Below, piece by piece: positions 16,165 to 24,914 of a DNA stretch of 64,000 bases; within the stretch, counting starts at the first letter, position 1, and the number at the start of each line of letters is the position of its first letter. Both the position numbers and the translations under genes were made by a program. Source of the stretch: JAJEAO01 sp963667635 (GTDB lineage: Bacteria; Acidobacteriota; Vicinamibacteria; Marinacidobacterales; Marinacidobacteraceae); assembly GCA_965232015.1 (NCBI GenBank), contig OZ246946.1:1860001-1924000 (forward strand), read 5' to 3'. The notes beneath the pieces were generated by a model. That model saw only the letters and a list, made by a program, of their open reading frames with translations. It did no database searches and was not told the origin of the DNA.

Positions 16165-17382
16165 TCACACCGCCGTGATCGCGATGCGATGCATCGCGTT
16201 GTTCAGGTAGCCGCGTGGATTCCATCCCGGCACGACCATGGGCTGGGTGCGCCCCTCGTCGTCGGTGGCCCGGGCCCAGATCTCGTAGTGTCCGGCGATA
16301 TCGAAGCCCACCGTGGCCTCGAACCGTTGCCAGGCGAAGCGGTTCTCCGCCGCGTCCAGGCGGCATTCGATCCAGGTCGCTCCGAAGTCGGCGCTGACGT
16401 GGACGGCGCGGACCGGGCCGCCACCCGCCCAGGCCCAGCCCCGCACCGGAAGCGGCGTCGCCGCCGGGTGCTGGATGCCGGTCGCGGGCCGGGTGATGAG
16501 CGACTTCACCGGCATTTCACCGATGATTTCCATGTCCTCTTCCGGCACTTCCGCACCGGGCGCCACCGGATAGCGCGGCACGCGATACGAGAAGCCGGTC
16601 ATCTTCGGCCCGTCGTGGACCCGGTCGCGAACCCAGATCCGGGTAAGCCACTTCCCGCTCGCGGACGCCGGGTAGCCGGGGGCGACAATCCGCAACGGGA
16701 ACCCGTGGTGCGGCGGAAGTGGCTCCCCGTTCATCTCCCACGCCAGCAGCGTGGACTCGTCGAGCGCCTTCGAGAGGGGCAGCCCCCGGGAAATGGGCAC
16801 CTCGGCGGCATCCCCGCTCAGGTGAGGATCCTCGCCGTACCAGGCCACATAGACCGCCGTGTCCTTCACTCCCGCGGAGGCGAGCACGTCCCGAAGGCGG
16901 ACGCCGGTGTAGCGGGCGCACCCGACGGCGCCCAGCCACCACGCGTTGCCCGCTACCGCGGGCCGGAACGCTGCGCGTCCGTTTCCAGCGCATTCGAGGA
17001 CCAGCGAAGCGCTCACGTTCTCGAACCCGGATCGGATGCCGTCCAGATCCAGGCGGAGTTCCGTCTCCACTTCGCCGGTGATGTCGAGGCCCCAGCCGGC
17101 GAGGTCGCCGGAGAGGGCGCGCGCCGGCACCTCTCCGTTGTTCCGGACGAAGTGCTTGTCGTTCGGCGTCTGCCGCGGGTCGAGATCCGGGATCGCGGTC
17201 TCCGCATTCACCGGTCGCTCGCTCAGGACGCGGAGGCCACTCTTCCCCTCCAGCGCCGCGGACGGCTGCCGGCCGCCCCGGTTCCCCGCTTCGACGAGAT
17301 TCCCGGCCGCCGCCAGTCCAGCGCCGGCGGCCGGCGCCGTGGCCAGGAATCGCCGCCTCGAAATCGGTCCCGCTCTTCGCAT
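16165..17382 (-). CDS. Molybdopterin sulfite dehydrogenase catalytic subunit (SorA-like)
   Basis: The protein has 405 residues. ISRRRFLAT at the N-terminus is a twin-arginine export signal, consistent with a cofactor folded before export. The SUOX-type molybdopterin domain follows, with the molybdenum-ligand cysteine in LECAGNGR (Cys131), the HHGFPLR pocket segment and WVRDRVHDGP. A C-terminal dimerisation domain (about 300-405) carries the immunoglobulin-like VHVSADFGATW strand. It oxidises sulfite to sulfate in the periplasm and reduces the cytochrome encoded 5 nt downstream. A broader sulfite-oxidase-family substrate cannot be excluded, but the paired cytochrome supports sulfite. Confidence 0.87.
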   Translation of the reverse strand: MRRAGPISRRRFLATAPAAGAGLAAAGNLVEAGNRGGRQPSAALEGKSGLRVLSERPVNAETAIPDLDPRQTPNDKHFVRNNGEVPARALSGDLAGWGLDITGEVETELRLDLDGIRSGFENVSASLVLECAGNGRAAFRPAVAGNAWWLGAVGCARYTGVRLRDVLASAGVKDTAVYVAWYGEDPHLSGDAAEVPISRGLPLSKALDESTLLAWEMNGEPLPPHHGFPLRIVAPGYPASASGKWLTRIWVRDRVHDGPKMTGFSYRVPRYPVAPGAEVPEEDMEIIGEMPVKSLITRPATGIQHPAATPLPVRGWAWAGGGPVRAVHVSADFGATWIECRLDAAENRFAWQRFEATVGFDIAGHYEIWARATDDEGRTQPMVVPGWNPRGYLNNAMHRIAITAV

Positions 17383-17808
17383 GCGCGCGAATCGTACCCA
17401 TGGTCGGGCCGCTCCGGAAGCGTCGTCGGCGAAGTCGCCCCCGGGGACATCCGCGCCACGCCGGCTTCAAGTCGCCGCGCCGGCCCATCCAGCCGCCCGG
17501 AGCACTCCGAAGAGGCGGGAGTCACGAACTACGCAAGTCCTTGCCATCTTGGGACAAAGGCCGATATAGTTCAGGCATTGTCTGAGGTGTCTCGGTCGGG
17601 TTACCTGTCGGTTCGGTCCGGAGGTCGCCTCGAGCGAGCGCCTTCAGGCATCGCCGCTACCATAACCCGCGTCCCGGCGCCCGGATGGACCCGCTCCGGC
17701 GGGATCGGTTGGCCGCCGGGAGACGAGCCGGGCGCGTGAACGGATTCCATCTCACCCGACCGCAGCCGAGCCGGGCCGCTGTGCCGCGGCTCCGTCCCTT
17801 CGTTCCGA
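17383..17808. other. 426-bp divergent intergenic region
   Basis: This separates the sulfite dehydrogenase gene from the DinB-like gene. I see one promoter-like pair (17541-17570, listed separately) and no RNA gene or conserved small reading frame. The stretch around 17520-17590 is locally less GC-rich than its surroundings, as promoters often are. Confidence 0.5.
17541..17570 (+). promoter_or_regulatory. Candidate sigma-70 promoter
   Basis: TTGCCA (17541-17546) and TATAGT (17565-17570) are separated by 18 bp in an AT-richer patch. It points toward the DinB-like gene about 240 bp downstream, which would imply a long leader. Only the two hexamers support it. Confidence 0.35.
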
Positions 17809-18387
17809 ATGCCCCACGCCTCGCCCGCCGATCCTCCGGTCTCCCGGACAGACAGCGACTCGCCGGGAGCCGTTTTCCTTGCCGACGCCCGTTTCGAGTT
17901 CCGACGGCTGCGCCGGCTGGCGGAGAACGCGATCTCGCAGGTCCCGACGGACGAGGCCCTCCACGAGCGGCCGGCGCCCGATGGGAACTCGATCGCCATC
18001 CTGGTGCGGCATCTCGCCGGGAACCTGCGGTCGAGGTGGACGGACTTCCTGTTCACGGACGGCGAGAAGCCCGATCGCGATCGGGAGAGCGAATTCGAGC
18101 CCCGCGAGGAAATGGATCGCTCCCGGCTGCTGGCGGAATGGGACCAGGCATTCGCCGTGATGGAGGGCGCGATGGCGGAACTCGGCGAGGAGCATCTGGG
18201 ACGCACGGTCCGGATCCGGGGCGAGGCGTTCCGGGTTCAGGGGGCCATCACCCGCCAGATCGTCCACCTCGCGTACCACACCGGACAGATCGTGCTGCTG
18301 GCGCGCCGCGCGGCCCCGCGGTGGCGTTCGCTCTCGATTCCCCGCGGCGGAGCTCCGTGGAAAGCGGCGCGCTACCGGAGCCGATGA
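17809..18387 (+). CDS. DinB-superfamily / DUF1572-like protein
   Basis: This 192-residue four-helix protein has the DinB/YfiT-type pattern: a first helix FEFRRLRRLAENAI, the segment NSIAILVRHLAGNLRSRWTDFL with a metal-type histidine (RHLAGN), and HLAYHTGQIVLLAR near the C-terminus with further histidines. This matches DUF1572 members of the DinB superfamily, which bind metal and are often thiol-dependent transferases or stress-induced; the specific reaction is unknown. The stop overlaps the rlpA start by 4 nt (ATGA), so the two are coupled. The first 20 residues are Pro/Ser-rich and may not be translated if an internal start is used. Confidence 0.78.
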   Translation: MPHASPADPPVSRTDSDSPGAVFLADARFEFRRLRRLAENAISQVPTDEALHERPAPDGNSIAILVRHLAGNLRSRWTDFLFTDGEKPDRDRESEFEPREEMDRSRLLAEWDQAFAVMEGAMAELGEEHLGRTVRIRGEAFRVQGAITRQIVHLAYHTGQIVLLARRAAPRWRSLSIPRGGAPWKAARYRSR

Positions 18388-19037
18388 CGACCCCTTCCCG
18401 TCGCCTCGAGCGGCCGACCCGGTTCGAACCGTGGCGCGCCCTCCTCCTCGCCGCCGGCGCCGCGGCGTTGCTGAGCGCCTGCTCGGCCGTGCGCCCACCG
18501 GCAATTGGCGAGTTCGCCGAGGTCGGAACCGCTTCCTGGTACGGGATCGCGGAACGGGGCCGACCGACCGCGAGCGGAGAGCGGATGGATCCCGGAAAGA
18601 TGACCGCCGCGCATCCGTCCCTGCCCTTCGGCACGATGGTCCGCGTCACCGATCTCGACACCGGCCGGGCGATCGAAGTTCGGATCAACGACCGCGGGCC
18701 GTTCGTCCACGACCGCATCATCGATCTTTCCCACGAGGCCGCCCGCCGGCTCGGCATGCTCGAGCGCGGCGTGGCGCCGGTGCGGGTCGGTGTCGTGTCG
18801 CCGGCTCCGCGCGCGGTGTACACGGTGCAGGTCGGCGCCTACCGGTCCCGGCAAGCGGCGACCGAGGTCAGCCGCCAGCTCCGGGAGCATGGGTACGGCC
18901 GCTCGGAGGTGGTGGCGGGCGATGGGGTCCACCGGGTCCGCATCGGCCGGTTCTCCCGTCGTTCCGAGGCGCGGGCGCTCGCCGACGGGATCCGGGGCGG
19001 CGGCTACGAGGCGATGATCGTCCGACTGCGCTCCTGA
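18384..19037 (+). CDS. rlpA: RlpA septal-ring lytic transglycosylase with SPOR domain
   Basis: The protein has 217 residues. A lipoprotein signal ends in LLSAC (Cys33). The double-psi beta-barrel (about 48-138) begins with GTASWYG and contains INDRGPFVHDRIIDLS, with the Asp of NDRGP as the conserved catalytic acid. The C-terminal SPOR domain (about 145-217, YTVQVGAYRSRQAA) binds peptidoglycan lacking stem peptides at the septum. RlpA cleaves such denuded glycan strands during daughter-cell separation. Domain order and length are standard for outer-membrane RlpA. Its 3' end overlaps the convergent membrane gene by 34 bp. Confidence 0.95.
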   Translation: MTTPSRRLERPTRFEPWRALLLAAGAAALLSACSAVRPPAIGEFAEVGTASWYGIAERGRPTASGERMDPGKMTAAHPSLPFGTMVRVTDLDTGRAIEVRINDRGPFVHDRIIDLSHEAARRLGMLERGVAPVRVGVVSPAPRAVYTVQVGAYRSRQAATEVSRQLREHGYGRSEVVAGDGVHRVRIGRFSRRSEARALADGIRGGGYEAMIVRLRS

Positions 19038-19654
19038 GGCTCCGAACCCGGCGCGATCAGGACTTCGATCTCCTGGTCCACCGGCGGAAACCCGTCGTCC
19101 GTCGCATCCGGCGGCTCCCCGGGCGGCGCGGTTTCGAGGCGGACCCGCACCAGACACCGGATCCGCGCCTCACTCCCGAAGGATCGGAAGGAGAACGGGG
19201 CGTCCTCCGGGACCGGCAGCGCCACTTCGGCCTCGGCCCGCTGCCCCGGGTCGAGACGATGCCCGAGCGACAGCGCGCATTCGACCCGACAGGACTGCCG
19301 CGTCTCGCCGTCCGTCGTTCGGCTCTCGAGGACGAGTCGCGCCGTGGCCCGGCGGATCCGGATCGGGCGGCGCGCCTCCACCCGAACCACCGCGCGAACG
19401 AATCCGCCCGGCGCAGCGACCTCCATGAGCCCCAGATCGCACTCCGCGAACGGCTGGCGCGACCACGCCCAAAGCGCACTCCCCAGGGACCGCAGGACGA
19501 GCGCCGCCACGACCAGACCCCCGAGGATCCAGAGGAGCGACCACCCGTAGAACCGGGCGAGATGAAGATAGAACAGCGCCCCCAGCACCGCTCCACCGCC
19601 GGAGATCATCGTCCGGCGCCGGAGGGGCGCCACCAGAGAGGTCCAGACGAGCAC
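19004..19654 (-). CDS. Uncharacterised bitopic membrane protein
   Basis: The protein has 216 residues from a GTG preceded by GGGGGA; an ATG at 19609 is a shorter alternative that would leave room for a promoter. Two hydrophobic helices (about 16-32 and 37-62) are followed by a soluble beta-rich domain: CDLGLMEVAAPGGFVRAVVRVEARRP, then VECALSLGHRLDPGQRAEAEVALPVPEDAPFSFRS. This pattern recalls arrestin-like or DUF3592-type beta domains. I do not recognise a named family. Its start codon is only 2 bp from the start of the divergent PfkB kinase. Tail-to-tail overlap with rlpA is 34 bp. Confidence 0.6.
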   Translation of the reverse strand: MLVWTSLVAPLRRRTMISGGGAVLGALFYLHLARFYGWSLLWILGGLVVAALVLRSLGSALWAWSRQPFAECDLGLMEVAAPGGFVRAVVRVEARRPIRIRRATARLVLESRTTDGETRQSCRVECALSLGHRLDPGQRAEAEVALPVPEDAPFSFRSFGSEARIRCLVRVRLETAPPGEPPDATDDGFPPVDQEIEVLIAPGSEPQERSRTIIAS

Positions 19655-19656
19655 CG

Positions 19657-20562
19657 ATGTCCCCCGAATCAGCCGACCCGGCGCCGAGGCTGCTGGTCGT
19701 CGGCCACCTGACCGAGGATGTGGATCCCCGATCGGGTGAGGGACGACTCGGAGGGGCCGCCGCCTACGCCAGTCTGCTCTCCCATCGTTTCGGCGTTCCG
19801 ACGACCCTGCTGACGTCGGCGGATCGCGACTTCCCGTGGCTCGCATCCCTGACCGGGATCGAGATCCGGCGCGTCCCCTCCCCCGACCGGACCCGGTTCG
19901 TGAACACCTACCGGAGCGACGGTTCGCGCGCGCAGCGGGTTCGCAGCCGGGCCGAGCGCATTCCGGACCAGGTAATTCATGGCGTGATCGCCGGGCTCCC
20001 TCCCGGGTCGGCGGTCCTGTGGGCGCCCGTCGTGGATGAAATCGGCATCGCCGGCCCGCCCCTTCCCCGTCCATCCGATTGCAGCCGGACGGGACGCCGG
20101 AGTTTCGCCGGCGCGGCGCTCCAGGGCTTTCTCCGTCGCTTCGACGAGGCGGGACGGGTCCACCGGCGCCGGCTGCCCGTTGCGCTCCCCCACCGCCTGT
20201 CCACGGTGGATCTGGTCTGCCTGTCGGAACAGGATCCAGCGTCTCCCGCCGACATCGAGGCGCTTCGGACGCCGTGGGTCGCGATCACCCGCGGCCGTTG
20301 CGGGGCGCTCCTCCGCGGCCCGGGCGGCTCGGCCGAATCCATCGTTCCGGCGCTGGCCCGGGAGGTGGATCCGACCGGCGCCGGCGACGTGTTCGCCGCC
20401 GCGCTGACCATCGCCCGGTGGAAGGGGATGCTCCCCGCGGCAGCGGGCCGGCTGGCGGCGGCGACCGCCGCCTGCGCGGTGGAAGCTCCGGGCGTGGACG
20501 GGGTGCCCTCGCTGGCGCGGGCCTCATCGCGCGCCGGGACGCCGCGAGGCCGGAGCGGATGA
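19657..20562 (+). CDS. PfkB-family carbohydrate kinase
   Basis: The protein has 301 residues. The N-terminal half has RLGGAAAYASLLSHRFG, the substrate-binding GGAA segment of ribokinase-like folds. The C-terminal signature DPTGAGDVFAAAL carries the catalytic Asp of GAGD and the anion hole. It phosphorylates a hydroxyl group of a sugar or nucleoside; similar small PfkB proteins include inositol and ribose kinases, so the substrate stays open. QGFLRRFDEAGRVHRR is characteristic of a PfkB subgroup common in environmental bacteria. A polar stretch at about 130-150 looks less conserved, but I see no frameshift. It starts 2 bp from a divergent gene. Confidence 0.85.
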   Translation: MSPESADPAPRLLVVGHLTEDVDPRSGEGRLGGAAAYASLLSHRFGVPTTLLTSADRDFPWLASLTGIEIRRVPSPDRTRFVNTYRSDGSRAQRVRSRAERIPDQVIHGVIAGLPPGSAVLWAPVVDEIGIAGPPLPRPSDCSRTGRRSFAGAALQGFLRRFDEAGRVHRRRLPVALPHRLSTVDLVCLSEQDPASPADIEALRTPWVAITRGRCGALLRGPGGSAESIVPALAREVDPTGAGDVFAAALTIARWKGMLPAAAGRLAAATAACAVEAPGVDGVPSLARASSRAGTPRGRSG

Positions 20563-20600
20563 TCGCCACGCACCCGTCGGCGTCCGTCGGAGTTGACGAC

Positions 20601-21227
20601 CTACCGGGCCAGATGGGGAATCGTGGCCGGGCTCACCCGCGCGCCGGTGACGCGCCACGCCCACACACCCTGCCGCTCGAACAGGATGTCGGCCCAGAGC
20701 GATTCCTCCGGGTCCGCATCGTCGGGCCGGCGGGTGGCGAGCCGGACGGTGAAATCGCTCCACCCGTCGTACTCGGCGCGCACCGACACCCGCTCCCCCT
20801 CCTCGCGGGGCCCCGCCAGATCGAGAAAGGAGCCCCACCCCTCGTCGGCCGGCCGGTCGCCGAGCGCCTGATCCACTCCCTCCGGCGTGGCGTACTGGTC
20901 GATCAGCGCCTCGCCCATCGCGACCGCGAGCTGACTCGAGATCGTGGCGCGGACATCCTGCGGTTCGTCGGGGGCCGACGCCGTCTCCTGCTCGTTCCGC
21001 CGCTCCCGCGCCCGCTGTGACGCCCCGACCGTTCGCCGCAGTTCGGCCTTCAGGTTCTCCCGGACCGCGGCGAAGTCCACGAACTCGCTGAGCGTCTGGG
21101 TGTCGCCCGCGGCGACCGCTTCCCGGATGCGCCAGGCGGCGAAATAGGGCCCGAGGTAGATGCTGGCGCCCAGCAGGAGGAACACGGCCCACCCCGCCAG
21201 AAGCTGCAGGCGCCGACGGCGACTCAC
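20601..21227 (-). CDS. DUF2939-family membrane-anchored protein
   Basis: The protein has 208 residues from GTG 21227. A single N-terminal membrane helix (about 10-28) runs into YFAAWRIREAVAAGDTQTLSEFVDFAAVRENLKAEL, the hallmark of DUF2939. The rest forms one extracytoplasmic domain ending in a WADILFERQGVWAWRVTGARV strand pair. The family is widespread in Proteobacteria and has no established function. It is convergent with pfkB and divergent from PhyH, with no operon partner. Confidence 0.8.
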   Translation of the reverse strand: MSRRRRLQLLAGWAVFLLLGASIYLGPYFAAWRIREAVAAGDTQTLSEFVDFAAVRENLKAELRRTVGASQRARERRNEQETASAPDEPQDVRATISSQLAVAMGEALIDQYATPEGVDQALGDRPADEGWGSFLDLAGPREEGERVSVRAEYDGWSDFTVRLATRRPDDADPEESLWADILFERQGVWAWRVTGARVSPATIPHLAR

Positions 21228-21316
21228 AATCCACAATACTAATGGCCCGGGCGGATCGGGCGCGGCCGGTGGCCGTCGCCGCCCGGTCCCCATCCCGCCA
21301 CCTCGGAGCTCTCACC

Positions 21317-22264
21317 ATGGCGCGCCTCGTCGAACCCCCGGTTGAACCGGCCGAAGCGAGCCTGCGCTTCCCGCTCGCCGGACGCCGCTTCGGCGGACTC
21401 ACCGACGACCACCTCTCGGCCATCGCCACCGCGGAGGAGCTCGCCCGGTTCGAGCGCGACGGCTACCTGACGATCCCCGGAGCGCTCGCCCCGTCCGACG
21501 TCGAGCGCCTCACCGGGGCCGCCGACCGGCTGGTGGCGTCCGAGCGGGCGCGTCACCAGCTCGCCCCCGCTGACATGGTGTCCCGCTTCTCGGTCATCCG
21601 GTTCGACCCCGCCTTCGTGGAGCTGGTGGACTGGCCCCGCACCTTTCCGAAGGTGTGGGACATCCTCGGTTGGAACATCCAGCTCTACATCTCCCATCTC
21701 GTGGAGTATCCGCCGGAGACCTGGGGCGGATTGCAGTGCCGGAGGCCGGTATGGCATCAGGACAGCGGCCGGCCGGTGCTGGAACTCGAGCGCCCGGCCC
21801 CGCGCCTTTCGGTGAAGGTGGCCTACTGGCTCACCGACACCCGGATCCCGGATGCGGGGGCGATGGAGCTGATCCCCGGGAGTCACCGCCTCGATTCGCC
21901 GCCCGCCGAAGCGACGGATCCGGATTGGGAAGGCCTCACCCGGCTATCGGCCGCTCCCGGGGACGCCACCATCTTCGACCGGCGGCTGTGGCACCGCCAC
22001 GGACGCAACACCTCCGATACCGTGCGGAAGGCGCTGTTTTTCGGGTACAGCTTCCGGTGGCTGCGCCCCCTCGACTACACGCAGGCACCCCCGGAGCTCC
22101 TTGCCCGGTGTGACCCGGTGCTCCGCCAGCTTCTCGGCGACGGCCAGACGGAGGTCGGCTGGTACCAACCCCAGCCCCGGGACGTGCCGCTCCGGAAATG
22201 GTTGGTGGACCACCGCGGCGAGGAGGCGCTGTGGAAGCCCCCTTCCGTCCAGCCACTCCAGTGA
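21317..22264 (+). CDS. PhyH-family Fe(II)/2-oxoglutarate dioxygenase
   Basis: The protein has 315 residues. The non-haem iron facial triad is visible as WHQDSG (His147, Asp149) and WHRHGRN (His226, or less likely His228), with a downstream arginine for 2-oxoglutarate. The start FERDGYLTIPGALAPSDVERL is the typical phytanoyl-CoA dioxygenase N-terminus. It hydroxylates an unidentified substrate. The ATG at 21317 has GGAG upstream. Its stop overlaps the GTG of the next gene by 4 nt, tying it to a secreted protein and a mutase gene. The link to methylmalonyl-CoA metabolism is only positional. Confidence 0.88.
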   Translation: MARLVEPPVEPAEASLRFPLAGRRFGGLTDDHLSAIATAEELARFERDGYLTIPGALAPSDVERLTGAADRLVASERARHQLAPADMVSRFSVIRFDPAFVELVDWPRTFPKVWDILGWNIQLYISHLVEYPPETWGGLQCRRPVWHQDSGRPVLELERPAPRLSVKVAYWLTDTRIPDAGAMELIPGSHRLDSPPAEATDPDWEGLTRLSAAPGDATIFDRRLWHRHGRNTSDTVRKALFFGYSFRWLRPLDYTQAPPELLARCDPVLRQLLGDGQTEVGWYQPQPRDVPLRKWLVDHRGEEALWKPPSVQPLQ

Positions 22265-22722
22265 CGAGAGCGGCTCCCGGCATCCGGGGACGGCTCGTGA
22301 GGGCGGCGGCGGCGCTGGTCCTCTGCGGCGCGGCGGCGGCCCTGGCGCAGACGCCCCAGGCATCGCTCGAAGCGCTGCGCGACCGCGCCCGCACGATCCT
22401 GCAGCGGATTCACGATCGGGAGCTGTCGGCCGGCGAGGCCCGGCCGCTGGTGGAGCGGCTCCGGCAGGATCTCGTCGCGCTCGGCGAGGCCCAGGGCTGG
22501 CAACCCACCGCGCGGCGGCTCGAGATCACCATCACCGAGCCCGGGGAGATCGGGCCCCGCCTCGCGGAGGCCTGTCCGCTGTTCTTCGAGGAGGAGCTGG
22601 TCCGGTTCTGTCCGCTCGATCCGAGCCGCTCGGCGATCTGGGGGGATCAGGTCGTGGTCTGCGAGTTCCTCTGCGCCCCGGGCGACGCGCCCCCGGCCCC
22701 CGGGCCGGCCGATCGGCGGTGA
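22261..22722 (+). CDS. Small secreted protein of unknown function
   Basis: The protein has 153 residues from a GTG overlapping the PhyH stop. A signal peptide (about 1-31, ending ALAQT) precedes a helical domain (LEALRDRARTILQRIHDREL) and a short C-terminal domain with four cysteines (ACPLFF, RFCPLD, VVCEFLCAP) that could form disulfides. I do not recognise the family. The stop overlaps the GTG of the mutase gene by 4 nt. Confidence 0.65.
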   Translation: MTRAAPGIRGRLVRAAAALVLCGAAAALAQTPQASLEALRDRARTILQRIHDRELSAGEARPLVERLRQDLVALGEAQGWQPTARRLEITITEPGEIGPRLAEACPLFFEEELVRFCPLDPSRSAIWGDQVVVCEFLCAPGDAPPAPGPADRR

Positions 22723-24278
22723 GCCGGTCGCGGCGGCCGCTGCGTCCGCTCTACCGGCCCGACGAACCGTCCCGCGGCGAACGCGGGATCGGCGTCCCCG
22801 GGGAGTTCCCGTTCACCCGCGGTGTCCGTCGCGGCGGCTACCGGGAGCGGCGGTGGACGATGCGGCAGTACGCCGGCTATGCCGGGGCCGCCGCTTCGAA
22901 TCGGCGCTACCGGGCGCTTCTGGAGCAGGGGCAGACCGGCCTCTCGGTGGCGTTCGACCTTCCCACCCAGATCGGCTACGACTCCGACCATCCGCTCGCC
23001 GCCGGCGAGGTGGGCCGGGTGGGGGTCGCGATCGCCTCGCTGGACGACATGGAGACGCTGTTCTCCGACATCCCGCTGGACCGCGTGTCCACCTCGATGA
23101 CGATCAACGCCACCGCGGCGATCCTGGTCGCGCTCTACGCCGCCGTGGCCCGACGCCGGGGCGTACCCCCGGAGCGGGTCTCGGGGACGGTCCAGAACGA
23201 CATCCTGAAGGAGTACGCGGCCCGTGGCACCTGGATCTTCCCTCCGGCCCCCTCGATGCGGCTCGCCGGAGATGTGATCGAGTGGTGTCGCGCCGAACTC
23301 CCTCGGTTCAATCCGGTGAGCGTGAGCGGCTACCACATGCGCGAGGCGGGCTGCACCGCGGCGCAGGAGGTCGGCTTCACCCTCGCCGCGGGCATCGCCT
23401 ACGTCGGAGAGGCGGTCGCGCGCGGGCTCGACGTGGACCATGTGGCGCAGCGGGTGTCGTTCTTCTTCAACGCGCATCGGGACTTCCTCGAGGAAATCGC
23501 CAAGTTCCGCGCCGCCCGGCGCCTGTGGGCCCGGCTGCTACGGGAGCGCTTCGGCTCGACCAGCCCCCGGGCCCAGATGCTTCGGTTCCACGCCCAGACC
23601 GCCGGCTCCACGCTGACCGCGGTGGAGCCGGAGGTGAACGTCGTCCGCACCACCCTCGAGGCGCTCGCCGCCGTCCTCGGCGGCACCCAGTCGCTCCACA
23701 CGAACGCCCTCGACGAAGCGCTCGGACTGCCGACCGCCGACACCGCGCGGCTGGCGCTCCGAACCCAGCAGGTCATCGCGTTCGAGAGCGGCGTGGCGGC
23801 GACCACCGATCCTCTCGGCGGCTCGTGGGCCATCGAGGCGCTCACCGACGAGCTCGAGGCGGAGGCGGAAGCATGGATCGGCCAGGTGGACCGGTTGGGC
23901 GGGGCGGCCGCCGCGGTGGAGTCCGGATTCGTCCAGGCCCGGATCCAGGAAGCCGCCTACGCCTGGCAACAGGATCTCGAGGGCGGGCGTGAGGTCGTCG
24001 TGGGCGTCAACCGGTTCTCGCAGGAGGGGGCGACGACGCCGGTGGAGCCGTTCGCCATCGACCCCGCCGAGGAGGCCGCCCAGGTCGAACGGGTCCGGCG
24101 CACCCGGGCGACCCGCGACAACGAGGCAGCCGCGGCGGCCGTCGCCGAGGTCCGTCGGGTCGCGGCGGCCGGCGGCAACCTCATGCCGGCAATCCTCGAA
24201 GCCGTCGAGCGAAGGGCCACCGTCGGGGAGATCAGCTCCGGGCTCCGGGCGGTCTTCGGCGAACATCGGGACGGCTGA
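22719..24278 (+). CDS. Methylmalonyl-CoA mutase-type catalytic subunit (no B12 domain)
   Basis: The 519-residue protein holds only the TIM-barrel acyl-CoA domain, as in two-component mutases whose B12-binding subunit is separate. TMRQYAGY supplies Tyr51 and the AARGTWIFPP segment supplies Arg169. These align with Tyr89 and Arg207 that bind the methylmalonyl carboxylate in the classical enzyme; isobutyryl- and hydroxyisobutyryl-CoA mutases differ there. SGYHMREAG supplies the catalytic His206. It would interconvert (R)-methylmalonyl-CoA and succinyl-CoA using adenosylcobalamin. DLPTQIGYDSDHP is the form seen in split mutases. No B12-binding subunit, epimerase or MeaB lies in the window. The GTG start overlaps the upstream gene by 4 nt. 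Confidence 0.88.
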   Translation: MSRSRRPLRPLYRPDEPSRGERGIGVPGEFPFTRGVRRGGYRERRWTMRQYAGYAGAAASNRRYRALLEQGQTGLSVAFDLPTQIGYDSDHPLAAGEVGRVGVAIASLDDMETLFSDIPLDRVSTSMTINATAAILVALYAAVARRRGVPPERVSGTVQNDILKEYAARGTWIFPPAPSMRLAGDVIEWCRAELPRFNPVSVSGYHMREAGCTAAQEVGFTLAAGIAYVGEAVARGLDVDHVAQRVSFFFNAHRDFLEEIAKFRAARRLWARLLRERFGSTSPRAQMLRFHAQTAGSTLTAVEPEVNVVRTTLEALAAVLGGTQSLHTNALDEALGLPTADTARLALRTQQVIAFESGVAATTDPLGGSWAIEALTDELEAEAEAWIGQVDRLGGAAAAVESGFVQARIQEAAYAWQQDLEGGREVVVGVNRFSQEGATTPVEPFAIDPAEEAAQVERVRRTRATRDNEAAAAAVAEVRRVAAAGGNLMPAILEAVERRATVGEISSGLRAVFGEHRDG

Positions 24279-24293
24279 GGCCGAGGGCCGCCG

Positions 24294-24899
24294 GTGCCCG
24301 CAGCCGCAGCCGCGCTCGACGCCCGCGACTACGGCGCGTTCCGGGAACGGCTGGCGGCGAGCGGGTGCCGCCGATGCGCGCTCGCCGAGCGCCGGACCCG
24401 GATCGTGGTGGACCGGGGCAACCCCGAGGCCCGGGCGATCGCGGTGGGGGAGGCGCCCGGCGCCGCGGAGGACGCCTCCGGCCGCGCGTTTTGCGGACGC
24501 TCCGGCCAGCTCCTCGACCGCCTGTGCGAGGCGGCGGGGATCCGTCCCGAGCGGGATCTGCTCATCGTGAACGTGGTGAAGTGCCGACCGCCCGGCAACC
24601 GGGCGCCGCGCAGCGGAGAAGTGGCCGCCTGCCGCCCGTTTCTCGACCGCCAGTTCGCCCTCTCGCCGGCCCGGGTCGTCGCCCTCCTCGGAGCGACGGC
24701 CCTGCGCCGCTTCGCTCCCGAGCGAGCGAAGGGGCCCCTCGGCGCGCAGGTGGGGCGGTTCTTTCGGCTTCCGCAGTGGCCGGCCTACCGTTTCATCGCC
24801 CTCTACCACCCCGCCGCGATCCTCTACAACCGGTCGCTGGAGCCGCGCGCCCGCCGCCATCTGGAAATCCTGGCGCGAGACCTCGCCGCCGGCCCCTGA
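24294..24899 (+). CDS. Family-4-like uracil-DNA glycosylase (Fe-S)
   Basis: The protein has 201 residues. GEAPGAAED (52-60) is motif 1 and YHPAAIL (His172) motif 2 of uracil-DNA glycosylases. Cys25, Cys28, Cys97 (VKCRPPGNR) and Cys113 form the four-cysteine [4Fe-4S] pattern of family 4. It removes uracil from DNA after cytosine deamination, an activity useful in GC-rich genomes. The GTG start follows the mutase stop by 15 nt and the RNase HII gene converges on it. Confidence 0.9.
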   Translation: MPAAAAALDARDYGAFRERLAASGCRRCALAERRTRIVVDRGNPEARAIAVGEAPGAAEDASGRAFCGRSGQLLDRLCEAAGIRPERDLLIVNVVKCRPPGNRAPRSGEVAACRPFLDRQFALSPARVVALLGATALRRFAPERAKGPLGAQVGRFFRLPQWPAYRFIALYHPAAILYNRSLEPRARRHLEILARDLAAGP

Positions 24900-24914
24900 C
24901 GCGCCCTGGAGGGA

